The translations under genes and the position numbers were made by a program. A stretch of DNA of 64,000 nucleotides from Pseudoxanthomonas daejeonensis (GTDB taxonomy: Bacteria > Pseudomonadota > Gammaproteobacteria > Xanthomonadales > Xanthomonadaceae). The stretch lies in NCBI RefSeq assembly GCF_010093205.1, contig NZ_PDWN01000005.1, forward strand, positions 124,001 to 188,000. The letters run 5' to 3'. A model generated the notes under the pieces. The model did not search any database, was not told where the DNA came from, and saw only the letters and a list, made by a program, of their open reading frames with translations. Shown here in pieces: positions 49,190-58,132 of the stretch (the first letter of the stretch is position 1; each line of letters opens with the position of its first letter).

Positions 49190-50554
49190 ATGATCCGCCG
49201 TTCCCTCGCCCTGGCATTGGCCGCCGCACTGGCCTCCGGTTCCGCGCAGGCAGCCGACCTGCTGCAGACCTACGAGATGGCCCGCAACGGTGATCCGCAG
49301 CTGGCGATCGCCGAATCCAACACGCTGTACGACAAGGAAGGCGAGGTCCAGGCCCGCGCCGCGCTGCTGCCGCAGGTCTCCGGCGACGCCTCGCTGCGCA
49401 AGTCGCGCACCGAGTACGACGGCATTAGTGGCTCGTTCACCGGCACCGCGCGCAGCTATGGCGTCAACGCCAGCCAGACGCTGTTCAACTGGAGCCAGTT
49501 CTCCAGCCTGCGCACCCAGCGCTCGCTGAGCCAGGCCGCCGACTACACCCTGGACGCCGCCAACGACGACCTGGTGGTGCGCACCGCCGCGGCCTACTTC
49601 GACGTGCTGGTCGCGATCGAGTCGCTGGCCGCCGCCGAGACCAACGAGGCCGCCGGCAAGCGCCAGTTCGACTACGCCGACAAGCGCCTGGAAGTCGGCC
49701 TGGCGCCGATCACCGACGTGCACGAAGCCCGCGCCCAGTACGACGACGCCCGCGCCAACACCATCCTGGTCCGCAACGCGCTGGCCGACGCCTACCAGGC
49801 GCTGGCCGAGCTCACCGGCCAGCCGGTGAACAGCCTGCGCGCGCTGCCGAGCGATTTCCGTCCCGAGCTGCCGGCGCAGCACGCCGATGCCAATGCCTGG
49901 GTCGCCCGCGCCATCGACAACAACCCGGCCCTGCGTGCGACGCAGCTGCAGGGCGACGCGGCCGAATCCAGCGTGCAGACCGCGCGCGGCAACCACTACC
50001 CGACCCTTTCGCTGGGCGGCGGCTGGGGCAAGGACGCGGCTTGGGGCGACAGCGTCGGCGGCGGTGGCGGTTCCACCGGCGACAGCACCGGCACCAGCAT
50101 CGGCCTGACCCTGAGCGTACCGATCTTCACCGGCGGCGCGACCCAGTCGCGCGTGCGCCAGGCCCTGGCCCAGCGCGACGTGGCCCAGGACCAGTACGAG
50201 CAGCAGCGCCGTGCGCTGGACCGCAATACCCGCGCCCTGTACCAGGCGCTGGTCGCCGGCGTCAGCGAAGTCGAGGCCCGCCGCCTGGCGGTGGTCTCGG
50301 GCCAGAGCGCCTTCGACGCCTCGCAGGTCGGCCTGGAAGTCGGTACCCGTACCGTGCTGGACGTGGTCCAGAACCAGCGCACGCTGTTCCAGGCGCAGGT
50401 CGAGTACGCGCGCTCGCGCTACAACTTCCTGCTCAACCGCCTGCTGCTGGCCCAGGCCGTGGGCGAGCTGGATATCGAGCAGCTGCGTACGGTCAACAAC
50501 ATGCTCACCGTGGATGCCGAAGCGCAACTGGCCAATCCGCAGACGCAGCAGTAA
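49190..50554 (+). CDS. tolC: TolC-family outer-membrane channel
   Basis: A 454-residue protein with a cleaved signal peptide (ALALAAALASGSAQA) and two OEP repeats, the two-fold duplicated helix-strand pattern of TolC. LLQTYEMARNGDPQLAIAES opens the mature protein; ETLFNWSQ-like QTLFNWSQF and LSVPIFTGGATQSRVRQA mark the strand regions of each repeat. A Gly/Ser-rich loop (about 288-304, GGGGGSTGDSTG) is inserted before the second strand pair. It would act as the outer-membrane exit duct for type I secretion and RND pumps such as the one 3 kb upstream. Start ATG 49190 with AAGGAAG. Confidence 0.95.
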   Translation: MIRRSLALALAAALASGSAQAADLLQTYEMARNGDPQLAIAESNTLYDKEGEVQARAALLPQVSGDASLRKSRTEYDGISGSFTGTARSYGVNASQTLFNWSQFSSLRTQRSLSQAADYTLDAANDDLVVRTAAAYFDVLVAIESLAAAETNEAAGKRQFDYADKRLEVGLAPITDVHEARAQYDDARANTILVRNALADAYQALAELTGQPVNSLRALPSDFRPELPAQHADANAWVARAIDNNPALRATQLQGDAAESSVQTARGNHYPTLSLGGGWGKDAAWGDSVGGGGGSTGDSTGTSIGLTLSVPIFTGGATQSRVRQALAQRDVAQDQYEQQRRALDRNTRALYQALVAGVSEVEARRLAVVSGQSAFDASQVGLEVGTRTVLDVVQNQRTLFQAQVEYARSRYNFLLNRLLLAQAVGELDIEQLRTVNNMLTVDAEAQLANPQTQQ

Positions 50555-50580
50555 CGCCACGCCGGCGTTCGCGCCGCAGC

Positions 50581-50615
50581 GAAAGGGCCGCCCTTGGGCG
50601 GCCCTTTCCATTTCC
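50581..50615 (+). terminator. Intrinsic terminator after tolC
   Basis: A perfect 13-bp stem GAAAGGGCCGCCC (50581-50593)/GGGCGGCCCTTTC (50596-50608) with a TT loop, followed by CATTTCC. It lies 26 bp after the tolC stop and faces the 3' end of convergent waaA, so it may serve both. Confidence 0.8.
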
Positions 50616-50641
50616 AGCAGGGACAGGCGGCCGCTTCGTGC

Positions 50642-51994
50642 TCAGCGCGCCGCTGCGACACCACCGGCGGGCACGGTTTCGACCGCGGCGGCCGGCAGGT
50701 CGCCGGCGATGAGCTCGAGCGTGCGCTGCAGCGCGCCGCGGCCCTGGTCGACCAGGGTTCCGCCCGCATCGGTCATCACCTCGCGCGCCGCCGGATCGCC
50801 CAGCAGGGTTTCCAGCAGGGTCGCCACCGCATCGGCGCTGTCACCGATGCGCAGCGCCCCGGCCTCTTCCATGCGCTTGGAGATCTCGGCGAAGTTGTGC
50901 AGGTGCGGACCAGTCACCACCGCGCTGCCGACCGCCGCCGGCTCCAGCAGGTTGTGGCCGCCGATCGGCTGCAGGCTGCCGCCGACGAAGGCCACGTCGG
51001 CGCAGGCGTAGAACGCCATCAGTTCGCCCAGCGTGTCGATCACGAACACGCCATCGTCCGGACGTGGCCAGGTGTCGCGCCTGCGCGCGCCGACCTTCCA
51101 GCCGGCCTCCGTCGCCAGTGCCTGCACCCGCGCGAAACGTTCCGGATGGCGCGGCGCCCACAGCAGCAGCAGGTCGGGCCAGCGCGCGCGCAGGCGCCGG
51201 TGCATCGCGACCACGTCCGCTTCCTCGCCTTCGTGGGTGCTGGCCGCCAGCCACACCGGCCGCGCGGAGCCCAGCGCGGTGGCGAACGCGGAGCGGAACG
51301 CATCGAGCCCTTCCGGCACGGCCACGTCGTACTTGAGGTTGCCCAGCACCTGAACCTGCTCGGCGCCGGCGCCGAGCCTCTGGAAGCGGCGCGCGTCGGC
51401 GACCGACTGCGCGGCCACGCACTTGACCGTGCGCAAGGCGCGGCCGATCAGCGGGCGCAACAGGCGGTAGCCACGCAGCGAGCGCGCCGACAGCCGCGCG
51501 TTGAGGATGTACACGGGGATGCCCAGGTTGCGGCAACCGAACAGCATGTTCGGCCACAGCTCCGTCTCCATGATCAGGGCCAGGCTGGGACGGAAGTGCT
51601 GCAGGAAGCGCGCGGTGCTGCCCGGCAGGTCGTAGGGCAGGTAGACGTGCTCGACCCGCTCTCCCCACAGCGCGCGCACCCGGTCCGAACCGGTCGGCGT
51701 GATCGTGGTGATGACCCAGTGGATGTCGGGCCTTTGCTTGAGCAGTGAATTGACCAGTGGCGCGGCGGCGTTCACCTCGCCCACCGAGACCGCGTGCAGC
51801 CACGCGCATGGCCGCCCCGGCTCCGCGCCGTAGGTGGCGTAGCGCTCGTCCCAGCGACGGAAGTACTCGTGGACGCGGAAACCGCGCGAGATCAGGTGGT
51901 ACAGCGTGAACGGCGAAAGCAGGTAGAGGGCGAACGAATACAGCGCGCGCAACGCGCCTTCGCCCGGTTCCTTCCGCATGGCTTCGTTCGGCAT
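50642..51994 (-). CDS. waaA: 3-deoxy-D-manno-octulosonic acid (Kdo) transferase
   Basis: A 450-residue GT30 enzyme that adds Kdo to lipid IVA at the inner membrane. An N-terminal membrane anchor (about 17-35) is followed by the N-glycosyltransferase domain with LHAVSVGEVNAAAPLV (catalytic Glu73) and the C-domain block GGSLQPIGGHNLLEPAA. The start is taken as the ATG at 51992-51994; another ATG 15 bp downstream and an upstream extension to 52087 are possible. A TATGCT six bases before 51994 suggests a leaderless mRNA. It is divergent from lpxL. Confidence 0.94.
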   Translation of the reverse strand: MPNEAMRKEPGEGALRALYSFALYLLSPFTLYHLISRGFRVHEYFRRWDERYATYGAEPGRPCAWLHAVSVGEVNAAAPLVNSLLKQRPDIHWVITTITPTGSDRVRALWGERVEHVYLPYDLPGSTARFLQHFRPSLALIMETELWPNMLFGCRNLGIPVYILNARLSARSLRGYRLLRPLIGRALRTVKCVAAQSVADARRFQRLGAGAEQVQVLGNLKYDVAVPEGLDAFRSAFATALGSARPVWLAASTHEGEEADVVAMHRRLRARWPDLLLLWAPRHPERFARVQALATEAGWKVGARRRDTWPRPDDGVFVIDTLGELMAFYACADVAFVGGSLQPIGGHNLLEPAAVGSAVVTGPHLHNFAEISKRMEEAGALRIGDSADAVATLLETLLGDPAAREVMTDAGGTLVDQGRGALQRTLELIAGDLPAAAVETVPAGGVAAAR

Positions 51995-52000
51995 GCGCGC

Positions 52001-52006
52001 AGCATA
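52001..52006 (-). promoter_or_regulatory. -10-like element of waaA, predicted leaderless
   Basis: Read leftward, TATGCT occupies 52006-52001 and is followed by six bases (GCGCGC) and then the ATG of waaA. The spacing would place transcription start at the start codon. No ribosome binding site fits in the gap. Confidence 0.4.
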
Positions 52007-52041
52007 GCCGAGCCGCTGGGCCGCCATCATGGATGAAGCCG

Positions 52042-52047
52042 TAGAAT
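52042..52047 (+). promoter_or_regulatory. -10-like element of lpxL, predicted leaderless
   Basis: TAGAAT at 52042-52047 is followed by six bases (CGCCCC) and the ATG at 52054, the mirror image of the arrangement at waaA. The two -10 elements lie 36 bp apart, back to back in a 59-bp gap. Confidence 0.45.
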
Positions 52048-52053
52048 CGCCCC

Positions 52054-52992
52054 ATGACAGCGCCCGACTCGCCGCCACCGCGTCCACCCTTCACGCCACG
52101 CCACTGGCCGATGTGGATCGGCCTGGGCGTGCTGACCGCCGCCGCGCACCTGCCATGGCTGTGGCAAAGGGCGATCGGACGCGGCATCGGCTGGCTGGCC
52201 CTACGCCTGGCCGGCACGCGCCGGCGCGCGGCCGAGGTGAACATCGACCTGTGCTTCCCCGAGCAGTCGCCCGCATGGCGCCGGCGCCTGCTGCACGACA
52301 GTTTCGAGGCGCTGGGCATCGGCCTGTTCGAATTCGCGCGGGCCTGGTGGGGCAGCGTGAAACCGATGCGGCAGGGCCTGCGCATCGAGGGGCTCGAGCA
52401 CCTGCGCGCGCTGCAGGCCGAAGGCCGCGGCGTGCTGCTGGTGTCGGGCCATTTCATGACCCTGGAAATCTGCGGGCGGCTGATGTGCGAGCAAGTGCCC
52501 CTGGCCGGCATGTACCGCCGTCATCGCGATCCGGTGATGGAATGGGCGGTCAAGCGCGGCCGCCTGCGCTACGCCAGCGCGATGTTCGGCAATGGCGACA
52601 TCCGTGGCGCGGTGCGCCACCTCAAGCGCGGCGGCTTCCTCTGGTACGCGCCGGACCAGGACATGCGCGGCAAGGACACGGTGTTCGCGCCGTTCTTCGG
52701 CATGCCCGCATCCACGATCACCGCCACCCACCAGCTGGCGCGGCTGACCGGCTGCGCGGTGGTGCCGTTCTTCCACCGTCGCGAAGGCGGGCGCTACATC
52801 CTGCGCGTGGCTGCCCCGCTGCCGGACTTCCCGAGCGAGGACGTGGTCGCCGACACCGGCCAGGTGAACGCCGCTATCGAGGCGATGGTGCGCGAGGCAC
52901 CCGCGCAGTACCTGTGGATCCATCGCCGCTTCAAGCGCCAGCCGCAGGGCCGCAGCACCTACTACGAACGTCCTTCGACTCCGCCCGCGTAG
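52054..52992 (+). CDS. lpxL: Lipid A biosynthesis acyltransferase (LpxL/HtrB family)
   Basis: A 312-residue membrane-anchored acyltransferase transferring a secondary acyl chain to Kdo2-lipid IVA. The catalytic HX4E motif is seen in VSGHFMTLEIC (His133, Glu138); YRRHRDPVMEWAVKRGR, APDQDMRGKDTVFAPFFG and the ending QYLWIHRRFKRQP are characteristic. A hydrophobic anchor lies at about 19-35. It acts after WaaA, which is divergently encoded next to it. Its 3' end overlaps the convergent O-antigen ligase-like gene by 31 bp. Confidence 0.94.
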   Translation: MTAPDSPPPRPPFTPRHWPMWIGLGVLTAAAHLPWLWQRAIGRGIGWLALRLAGTRRRAAEVNIDLCFPEQSPAWRRRLLHDSFEALGIGLFEFARAWWGSVKPMRQGLRIEGLEHLRALQAEGRGVLLVSGHFMTLEICGRLMCEQVPLAGMYRRHRDPVMEWAVKRGRLRYASAMFGNGDIRGAVRHLKRGGFLWYAPDQDMRGKDTVFAPFFGMPASTITATHQLARLTGCAVVPFFHRREGGRYILRVAAPLPDFPSEDVVADTGQVNAAIEAMVREAPAQYLWIHRRFKRQPQGRSTYYERPSTPPA

Positions 52993-54296
52993 ACGCCTGC
53001 ACGGCCGTACAGCGCCCCGGCATAGAGTCCGGCCAGCAACAGCACCAGCCCGCCCCAGAAGGTCGAGTAGAACGCCAGGTGGGTGTTGAGCGGGAACACC
53101 GTGACCGCCAGCGCCAGCAGCGCCGGACGCGCGCGATCCCGCGCTATCGGATCGGCCCTGCGCCAGCTGCGCCAGACCAGGCCGGCACCCGCCAGCCAGA
53201 GCAGCAGGCCGGACAGGCCGGTCTCGCTGAGCAGCTCCAGCACCAGCTGGTGCGCGTGGTAGGCCTCGCCGCCGCCCCAGGCCGGTGCCTGCGCCGGTGC
53301 CGGATCGCACTGCGGCCAGGCGACGCGGAAGCCGCGCACACCGACTCCGTTGAGCGGGTGCTCCCGTGCCATGCAGGCCGCGCCTTGCCAGATGCGGGCG
53401 CGTCCCGACAACGCGCCATCCACGCCGGACCCGTCCGCCTGCAGGGCCATCGTGGTCCGCGCCACGCGCTGTTGCAGCTGCGGCGACACCAGGTACAGCG
53501 CGGCGATGCCGAGCAGGCTAGCGGCGGCGAATGCAGACAGCCTGCGCGCACCCAGCGCTCGCCAGCCTGAGAACACCAGCACGAGCGCGTAGGTGAGCCA
53601 GGCCGCACGCGCGCCACCGAGCACGATCGCAATACCCAGCGCCAGCGCGGCGACGCACCAGCCCAATACGCCGGAACGACGCGATGCCGCCGACAGCAGG
53701 AACGGCGACAGGCTCGCCAGCACCAGCCCCAGCTTCAGGTTGCACGGACCGAACACACCGCCCAGGCGGTCGGCGGCCATGACTTCGGCGGCGCTGCAGA
53801 ACGCCTCGCCGCCCATGCCGCGCTTGAGCGCGTCGAGGCTCCAGAACAGCGGGCTGGCGCCCAGCAAGGCCTGCGTCAACGCATCCAGCGTCCATGCACC
53901 CACGATCAGCGCCAGGCCGGCGAACACGATCTTCCGCCCGCGCGCAGCGTGCACGGCGATCGCCACGCCCCACAGGAATGGCAGGTAGCGCAGGTCGGCG
54001 GCGACTTCCTTCAGCGCGCGCCCGCGATCGAGTGCGTCCGGCGCGGAGAGCAGCTCCGGCAGCCAGTACACCGCGAACAGCGCCGTCGCCAGCCACGCCG
54101 CGCGCCGGTCCAGCGGCAACACCCGGCGGCGTGCGATGGCGAACAGCAGTTGCGCCAGCAGCGCCATCGCACCGAGCGCGAGCACGCCTTCGGCCGGTCC
54201 GGGCAGCGGCCACAGCGCGACGAAGGCCAGCAACCACCAGGGCGTCCAGGCGAAAGCGCGCGCGTGCGTGGCGTCGTCAGCCGGCCAGTTCGGCAT
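52962..54296 (-). CDS. O-antigen ligase / polymerase family membrane protein
   Basis: A 444-residue polytopic inner-membrane protein with about ten to twelve hydrophobic segments. The C-terminal half has a Wzy_C-type periplasmic loop with HPLNGVGVRGFRVAWP and AYHAHQLVLELLSETGLSGL, the region that carries functional residues in WaaL/Wzy proteins. It ligates O-polysaccharide to lipid A-core or polymerises repeat units; sequence alone does not decide. The ATG (54294-54296) overlaps the preceding glycosyltransferase gene by 20 bp, so they are coupled. The very long in-frame upstream extension is antisense noise. Confidence 0.85.
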   Translation of the reverse strand: MPNWPADDATHARAFAWTPWWLLAFVALWPLPGPAEGVLALGAMALLAQLLFAIARRRVLPLDRRAAWLATALFAVYWLPELLSAPDALDRGRALKEVAADLRYLPFLWGVAIAVHAARGRKIVFAGLALIVGAWTLDALTQALLGASPLFWSLDALKRGMGGEAFCSAAEVMAADRLGGVFGPCNLKLGLVLASLSPFLLSAASRRSGVLGWCVAALALGIAIVLGGARAAWLTYALVLVFSGWRALGARRLSAFAAASLLGIAALYLVSPQLQQRVARTTMALQADGSGVDGALSGRARIWQGAACMAREHPLNGVGVRGFRVAWPQCDPAPAQAPAWGGGEAYHAHQLVLELLSETGLSGLLLWLAGAGLVWRSWRRADPIARDRARPALLALAVTVFPLNTHLAFYSTFWGGLVLLLAGLYAGALYGRAGVYAGGVEGRS

Positions 54297-55413
54297 ACGT
54301 CTCCAGGGTCGCCTGCTGCATCGCGTCCAGCGTGTAGGGAACGCCATCGGGCGGTTGCGGCGGGGCACGCAGCAGCGAGGCCGCCGTGGCAGCCAGGGCA
54401 GTGGCATCGAAGGGTGCCACCGCGCCCTGCGGCTGCAGGTGTTGCAGCAACTCGCCGACTCCGCCGTGCGCCCACCCCAGCACCGGCCTGCCGACCGACA
54501 GCGCCTCCACCACGGTGCGGCCGAAGGCCTCGGGTTTGCGCGAAAGCTGCAGCACCAGGTCGCAGGCCGCATAGGCCTCGGCGATCCGCGAGGTCGGTGC
54601 GGTGAACAGCGCCGCGTCGGCCACGCCCAGCTGGACGGCCTGGCTCCGGAGTTCGTCGAGGTAGGCTTCGCGCCCGGCTTCGCGCGCGCCGGGCAGCCAC
54701 AGCCGCGCTTCAGGGAATGGCCCGGCGCGCAGCGCCGCCAGCAGTTGCAGCGCGTCGGCATGGCCTTTCAGGCGCGTACCGCGGCCGGGCAACAGCAGCA
54801 GCGGACCATGGCCTGCGAGTGGCGGGGACTCGGCACCCAGTCGTGCGCGCGCCCCATCGTCCGGATGCGGGCGGCGCGGGAACTGGGCCGGATCGATCCC
54901 GCGCGGAATCACCCGCAGCCGCGCCGGATCGAGCTTCGGGTAATGCCGCAGCACGTAGTCGCGCACCGTGTCCGACACGCAGATCACGCGTTCGCCGCTG
55001 GCCATCACCGCGCTGTAGCGGCCCGGCGAGTTGAGTCCGTGCACCGTCGTGATCCAGCGCGGCCGCGTTGGTGCGGGCAACGTGGCCAGCGCCAGCCGCC
55101 CCAGCCATGCCGGCAGCCGCGAGCGCGCATGCACGATGTCCACCCGCTCGCGTTCGAACAGTGCACGCAATGCGGGCACGTGGCGCATCACGGCCAGCGA
55201 CTTGCGGCCGATGTCCAGGGTCACGTGTTCGCCGCCGCATTCGCGCAGTGCCAGCAGCAACCGGCCGCCCGCCGAGACGACGATCGCGCGATGCCCGGCC
55301 GCGACCAGCGCGGCGGTGATTTCGAGGGTGGACCGTTCGACGCCGCCGGACTCGAGCGCCGGCAGCAGCTGGACCACGGTCAGGCGGCGTCGCACGGGGA
55401 GGCCGGCCTGCAC
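54277..55413 (-). CDS. GT4-family glycosyltransferase (lipopolysaccharide core type)
   Basis: A 378-residue GT-B enzyme. The N-terminal domain begins TVVQLLPALESGGVERSTLE, the usual nucleotide-sugar glycosyltransferase opening; VIPRGIDPAQFP and LLLPGRGTRLKGHADAL follow, and the EX7E motif is seen in PEAFGRTVVEALSVGRPV. Similar genes build the LPS inner core. The start is uncertain: GTG at 55411-55413 is used, without a good ribosome binding site. It overlaps the O-antigen ligase gene at its end and lies 13 bp after the zinc-finger gene. Confidence 0.88.
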   Translation of the reverse strand: MQAGLPVRRRLTVVQLLPALESGGVERSTLEITAALVAAGHRAIVVSAGGRLLLALRECGGEHVTLDIGRKSLAVMRHVPALRALFERERVDIVHARSRLPAWLGRLALATLPAPTRPRWITTVHGLNSPGRYSAVMASGERVICVSDTVRDYVLRHYPKLDPARLRVIPRGIDPAQFPRRPHPDDGARARLGAESPPLAGHGPLLLLPGRGTRLKGHADALQLLAALRAGPFPEARLWLPGAREAGREAYLDELRSQAVQLGVADAALFTAPTSRIAEAYAACDLVLQLSRKPEAFGRTVVEALSVGRPVLGWAHGGVGELLQHLQPQGAVAPFDATALAATAASLLRAPPQPPDGVPYTLDAMQQATLETYAELAG

Positions 55414-55426
55414 GTAGGCGATGGCG

Positions 55427-55624
55427 TCAGTCGACCAGCTGGTAGATCGCGCCGCAGTACGGGCACTGGGCCTGGTGGCCCGGGTCGTCCTCGATAGGCA
55501 GGTACACGCGCGGATGCGAGTTCCACAGCGCCATCTCCGGCGTCGGGCAGCTCAGCGGCAGGTCGGCGCGGTGGACGGTGTAGCGCTTCTCGGCGTTGGC
55601 GGGCGCGTTGGCAGTGGTGGTCAT
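55427..55624 (-). CDS. CHCC zinc-finger domain protein
   Basis: A 65-residue protein with the zf-CHCC pattern: Cys26, His37, Cys54 and Cys57 (LSCPTPEM, NSHPRVYLPIE, CPYCGAIYQLV). The same fold occurs in the NDUFS6 subunit of mitochondrial complex I and in many short proteobacterial proteins of unknown role. It directly precedes the glycosyltransferase gene (13-bp gap). ATG at 55622-55624. Confidence 0.88.
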   Translation of the reverse strand: MTTTANAPANAEKRYTVHRADLPLSCPTPEMALWNSHPRVYLPIEDDPGHQAQCPYCGAIYQLVD

Positions 55625-55729
55625 GGCGGGCTACTGGCGATGCGGAAGCAGGCGCCAATTCTAGCCGCCCGCCGCCCGGGCGGGGTCGGCGGACCGAAAA
55701 TAGCCCTGCCCTGCACGACGCCGGGCAAT

Positions 55730-55763
55730 AAAAAAAACGCCGGCCCGTCGAAACGGGCCGGCG
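55730..55763 (-). terminator. Rho-independent terminator of yceI
   Basis: A perfect 10-bp GC stem CGCCGGCCCG (55738-55747)/CGGGCCGGCG (55754-55763) with loop TCGAAA is followed leftward by eight T (complement of 55730-55737). It lies 45 bp after the yceI stop. Confidence 0.93.
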
Positions 55764-55808
55764 CGCGCGGCGGTGGGGAGGGAGACCCGCCGGCTTACCT
55801 GGCCAGAC

Positions 55809-56393
55809 TTACTTGGCCTTCGGCACCGAGGCCTCGGTAGTGATGCGCAGGGTGACCTGGTCGCCGACATTGGGGACGTAGGCACCCACGCCGAACTCGG
55901 TGCGGCTGATCGTGGTGGTGGCATCGAAACCGATCGCCTTGGCCTTGCTCATCGGATGCTCGCCGACCTTGTTCAGGGTCACGTCCAGCACCACGGGCCG
56001 GGTCACGTCCTTGATGGTCAGGTCACCGGTGACCTTGAGCTTGCCCTCGCCGGCGGACTCGACCTTGGTGCTCTTGAAGGTGGCGTTCGGGAACTTGGTC
56101 GCATCGAAGAAGTCCGCGCTGCGCAGGTGGTCGTTGAACTTGGCGCTGAAGCCCTCCAGCCCCGACAGCGGCAGGTTCACCACGACGCTGGACTTGCCGA
56201 CATTGGCGGCGTCGTACACCAGCGTTCCCTCGACGTTGCCGAAGTTGGCGAACGGGTTGGAGAAGCCCATGTGGTTCCACTGGGCCAGCACGTTGGTGTG
56301 GGTAGGATCGAGCTTGTAGGTAACCGGCGCGGCGAAGGCCGGGGCGACGGCTAAGGCAAGCAGGGCGGCGGCGGAAAGCAGGCGGATACGCAT
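55809..56393 (-). CDS. yceI: YceI-family periplasmic lipid-binding protein
   Basis: A 194-residue protein with a signal peptide (LLSAAALLALAVAPAFA, cleavage about residue 22) and an eight-stranded lipocalin-like barrel of the YceI family: YKLDPTHTNVLAQWNHMGFS, SVVVNLPLSGLEG, HLRSADFFDATKFPNATFKS and FDATTTISRTEFGVG. Members bind polyprenyl chains such as isoprenoid quinones. The ATG (56391-56393) has a GGAG box 8 nt upstream. A strong terminator follows. Confidence 0.93.
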   Translation of the reverse strand: MRIRLLSAAALLALAVAPAFAAPVTYKLDPTHTNVLAQWNHMGFSNPFANFGNVEGTLVYDAANVGKSSVVVNLPLSGLEGFSAKFNDHLRSADFFDATKFPNATFKSTKVESAGEGKLKVTGDLTIKDVTRPVVLDVTLNKVGEHPMSKAKAIGFDATTTISRTEFGVGAYVPNVGDQVTLRITTEASVPKAK

Positions 56394-56438
56394 GGGAGGG
56401 CTCCTGGAAAGCAGACGGGTGGGTCGTGGCAGCGCGCG

Positions 56439-57026
56439 TTACTCGATGCGCGCGGCCTCATCGAACGACAGGCGCGGGGAGCGCGGATAGATGCTGGCCG
56501 GATCGCCGTGGCCAAGATTGATCAGGATGTCGGACTTGATGCTCGTGCCCGTGAAGAAGGCCTCGTCGACCTTGGCGTTGTCGAAGCCGGTCATTGGACC
56601 GGCGTCCAGGCCGAGCGCCCGCGCGGCGACGATCAGGTAGGCCGCCTGCAGCGAGCTGTTGCGCAGCGACGGCTTTTCACGGCCCTCGCGCGGGCCGTCG
56701 AACCAGGCCTTGGCGTCGGCGTGCGGGAACAGGTACGGCAGCTTCTCGTGGAAATCCTCGTCACGGCCGATGATCACCGTCACCGGGGCGGCCATGGTCT
56801 TGGCGTAGTTGCCCTCGGCCAGGGTCGGGCCGAGCTTGGCCTTGGCTTCCGGGGATTTCACGAAGACCAGGCGCGCCGGCGTCGTGTTGGCCTGGGTCGG
56901 ACCGAACTTCAGCAGGTCATAGAGCTGGCGCAGGGTGGCATCGCTGACCTCGCCGGTGAAAGCGTTATAGGTGCGGGCGGTGCGAAACAGCTGGTCGAGC
57001 GCGGCATCGTTCAGCGGGTGCGGCAT
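56439..57026 (-). CDS. Nitroreductase-family protein, RutE (malonic semialdehyde reductase)-like
   Basis: A 195-residue FMN-dependent oxidoreductase. [37 protein letters not shown] and [14 protein letters not shown] match the RutE/HadB branch of the nitroreductase superfamily, which reduces malonic semialdehyde to 3-hydroxypropionate in uracil degradation. No other rut gene is nearby, so a general reductase role is possible. ATG at 57024-57026. It is 45 bp upstream of yceI's start on the same strand and divergent from the ELM1-like gene. Confidence 0.9.
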   Translation of the reverse strand: MPHPLNDAALDQLFRTARTYNAFTGEVSDATLRQLYDLLKFGPTQANTTPARLVFVKSPEAKAKLGPTLAEGNYAKTMAAPVTVIIGRDEDFHEKLPYLFPHADAKAWFDGPREGREKPSLRNSSLQAAYLIVAARALGLDAGPMTGFDNAKVDEAFFTGTSIKSDILINLGHGDPASIYPRSPRLSFDEAARIE

Positions 57027-57136
57027 TATCGGTCCTTGGGTCGGAGGGGCCGGTCGGTGAAACCCGGCCTTTCAGGCTGGGCGCCAGTGTAGACTGTTGC
57101 ACCCATGGTTTTGTGAACCCATTCCGGAACGAATTG

Positions 57137-58129
57137 ATGTCGTTTCCGCAACAAACCACCCTGATTTCCACCACCTGGCTGCTCACTGACGGGCATGCCG
57201 GCAACGTGCGCCAGGCCGAAGCGCTCGCCCGTGCGCTGGGCCAGTCAACCGCGGCACCGCCCCTGGAGCCGGCCGCACCTTGGCGCTGGCTCGCGCCCCG
57301 CCGATTGCCCGGTGACGGGCGCGCGTTCGGCCCCTCCTTCGCTGCCGCCCTGGCAGGCCACGCGCCATCGCTCGCCATCGGCTGCGGACGACAGGGGGCG
57401 CTGGCCACGCGCCTGTTGCGCGAACGCGGTGCGCGCACGGTGCAGATCCTGGACCCGCGCATCGATCCTCGGCACTGGGACCTGGTGGTCGCTCCCGAAC
57501 ACGACGGGCTGCACGGTGCCAACGTCATCCCGATGCTGGGTAGCCTCAACCCGGTGGACGATGCCTGGCTGGCCGAGGCGGCCTTGCGCTTCCCCTCGCT
57601 GCTGGCATTGCCACGCCCGCGCATCGTGCTGCTGGTCGGCGGGCCGACGCGGAACGCGCCGTGGGCCGCAGCCGCGCTGGAAGCGGTCCTGCAGCGACTG
57701 CGCAAGCGCGTGCTTGCGGAGGGCGGAAGCCTGTTGGCCACCGTTTCACGACGCACGCCCCCGGCGACGCTGGAGCTGTTGCGCCGGCAGCTGCGCGACG
57801 TGCCCGGCCTGCTGTGGGAAGGCAGCGGAACCAATCCGTACCCGGGGATGCTGGCGTGCGCGGACCAGCTGGTCTGCACGCCCGACTCGGTGAACATGCT
57901 GTCGGAAGCCTGCGCGACGGACTTGCCGGTGCAGGTCCTCGAAGCCGCCCGAGCGAGGGGCCGGATCGCCGCTTTCCTCGCCTCACTGCAGGGCCGTGGC
58001 CGGATCGCCACGATGGATGCAGGCCCGGACCACCCGCGCGTCGCTCCGCTGCGCGAAACCGCACGGGTGGCCGCGGAAGTCGCCCGCCGGCTCGGCCTCG
58101 ATTCCGGTCGACCCGCCACGCCACGCTGA
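57137..58129 (+). CDS. ELM1-like (mitochondrial fission ELM1 family) protein
   Basis: A 330-residue soluble protein with two Rossmann-like halves: WLLTDGHAGNVRQAEALARAL at the N terminus, SLAIGCGRQGALATRLL, PRIVLLVGGPTRNAPW and the C-terminal TPDSVNMLSEACATDLPVQV. It belongs to the family named after the plant mitochondrial fission factor ELM1; bacterial members resemble GT-B glycosyltransferases and often lie near LPS genes, as here. The function is unproven. I use ATG 57137 with GGAA 7 nt upstream; a GTG 24 bp earlier is possible. It is tail-to-tail with glnE, with three bases between stops. Confidence 0.82.
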   Translation: MSFPQQTTLISTTWLLTDGHAGNVRQAEALARALGQSTAAPPLEPAAPWRWLAPRRLPGDGRAFGPSFAAALAGHAPSLAIGCGRQGALATRLLRERGARTVQILDPRIDPRHWDLVVAPEHDGLHGANVIPMLGSLNPVDDAWLAEAALRFPSLLALPRPRIVLLVGGPTRNAPWAAAALEAVLQRLRKRVLAEGGSLLATVSRRTPPATLELLRRQLRDVPGLLWEGSGTNPYPGMLACADQLVCTPDSVNMLSEACATDLPVQVLEAARARGRIAAFLASLQGRGRIATMDAGPDHPRVAPLRETARVAAEVARRLGLDSGRPATPR

Positions 58130-58132
58130 TCG

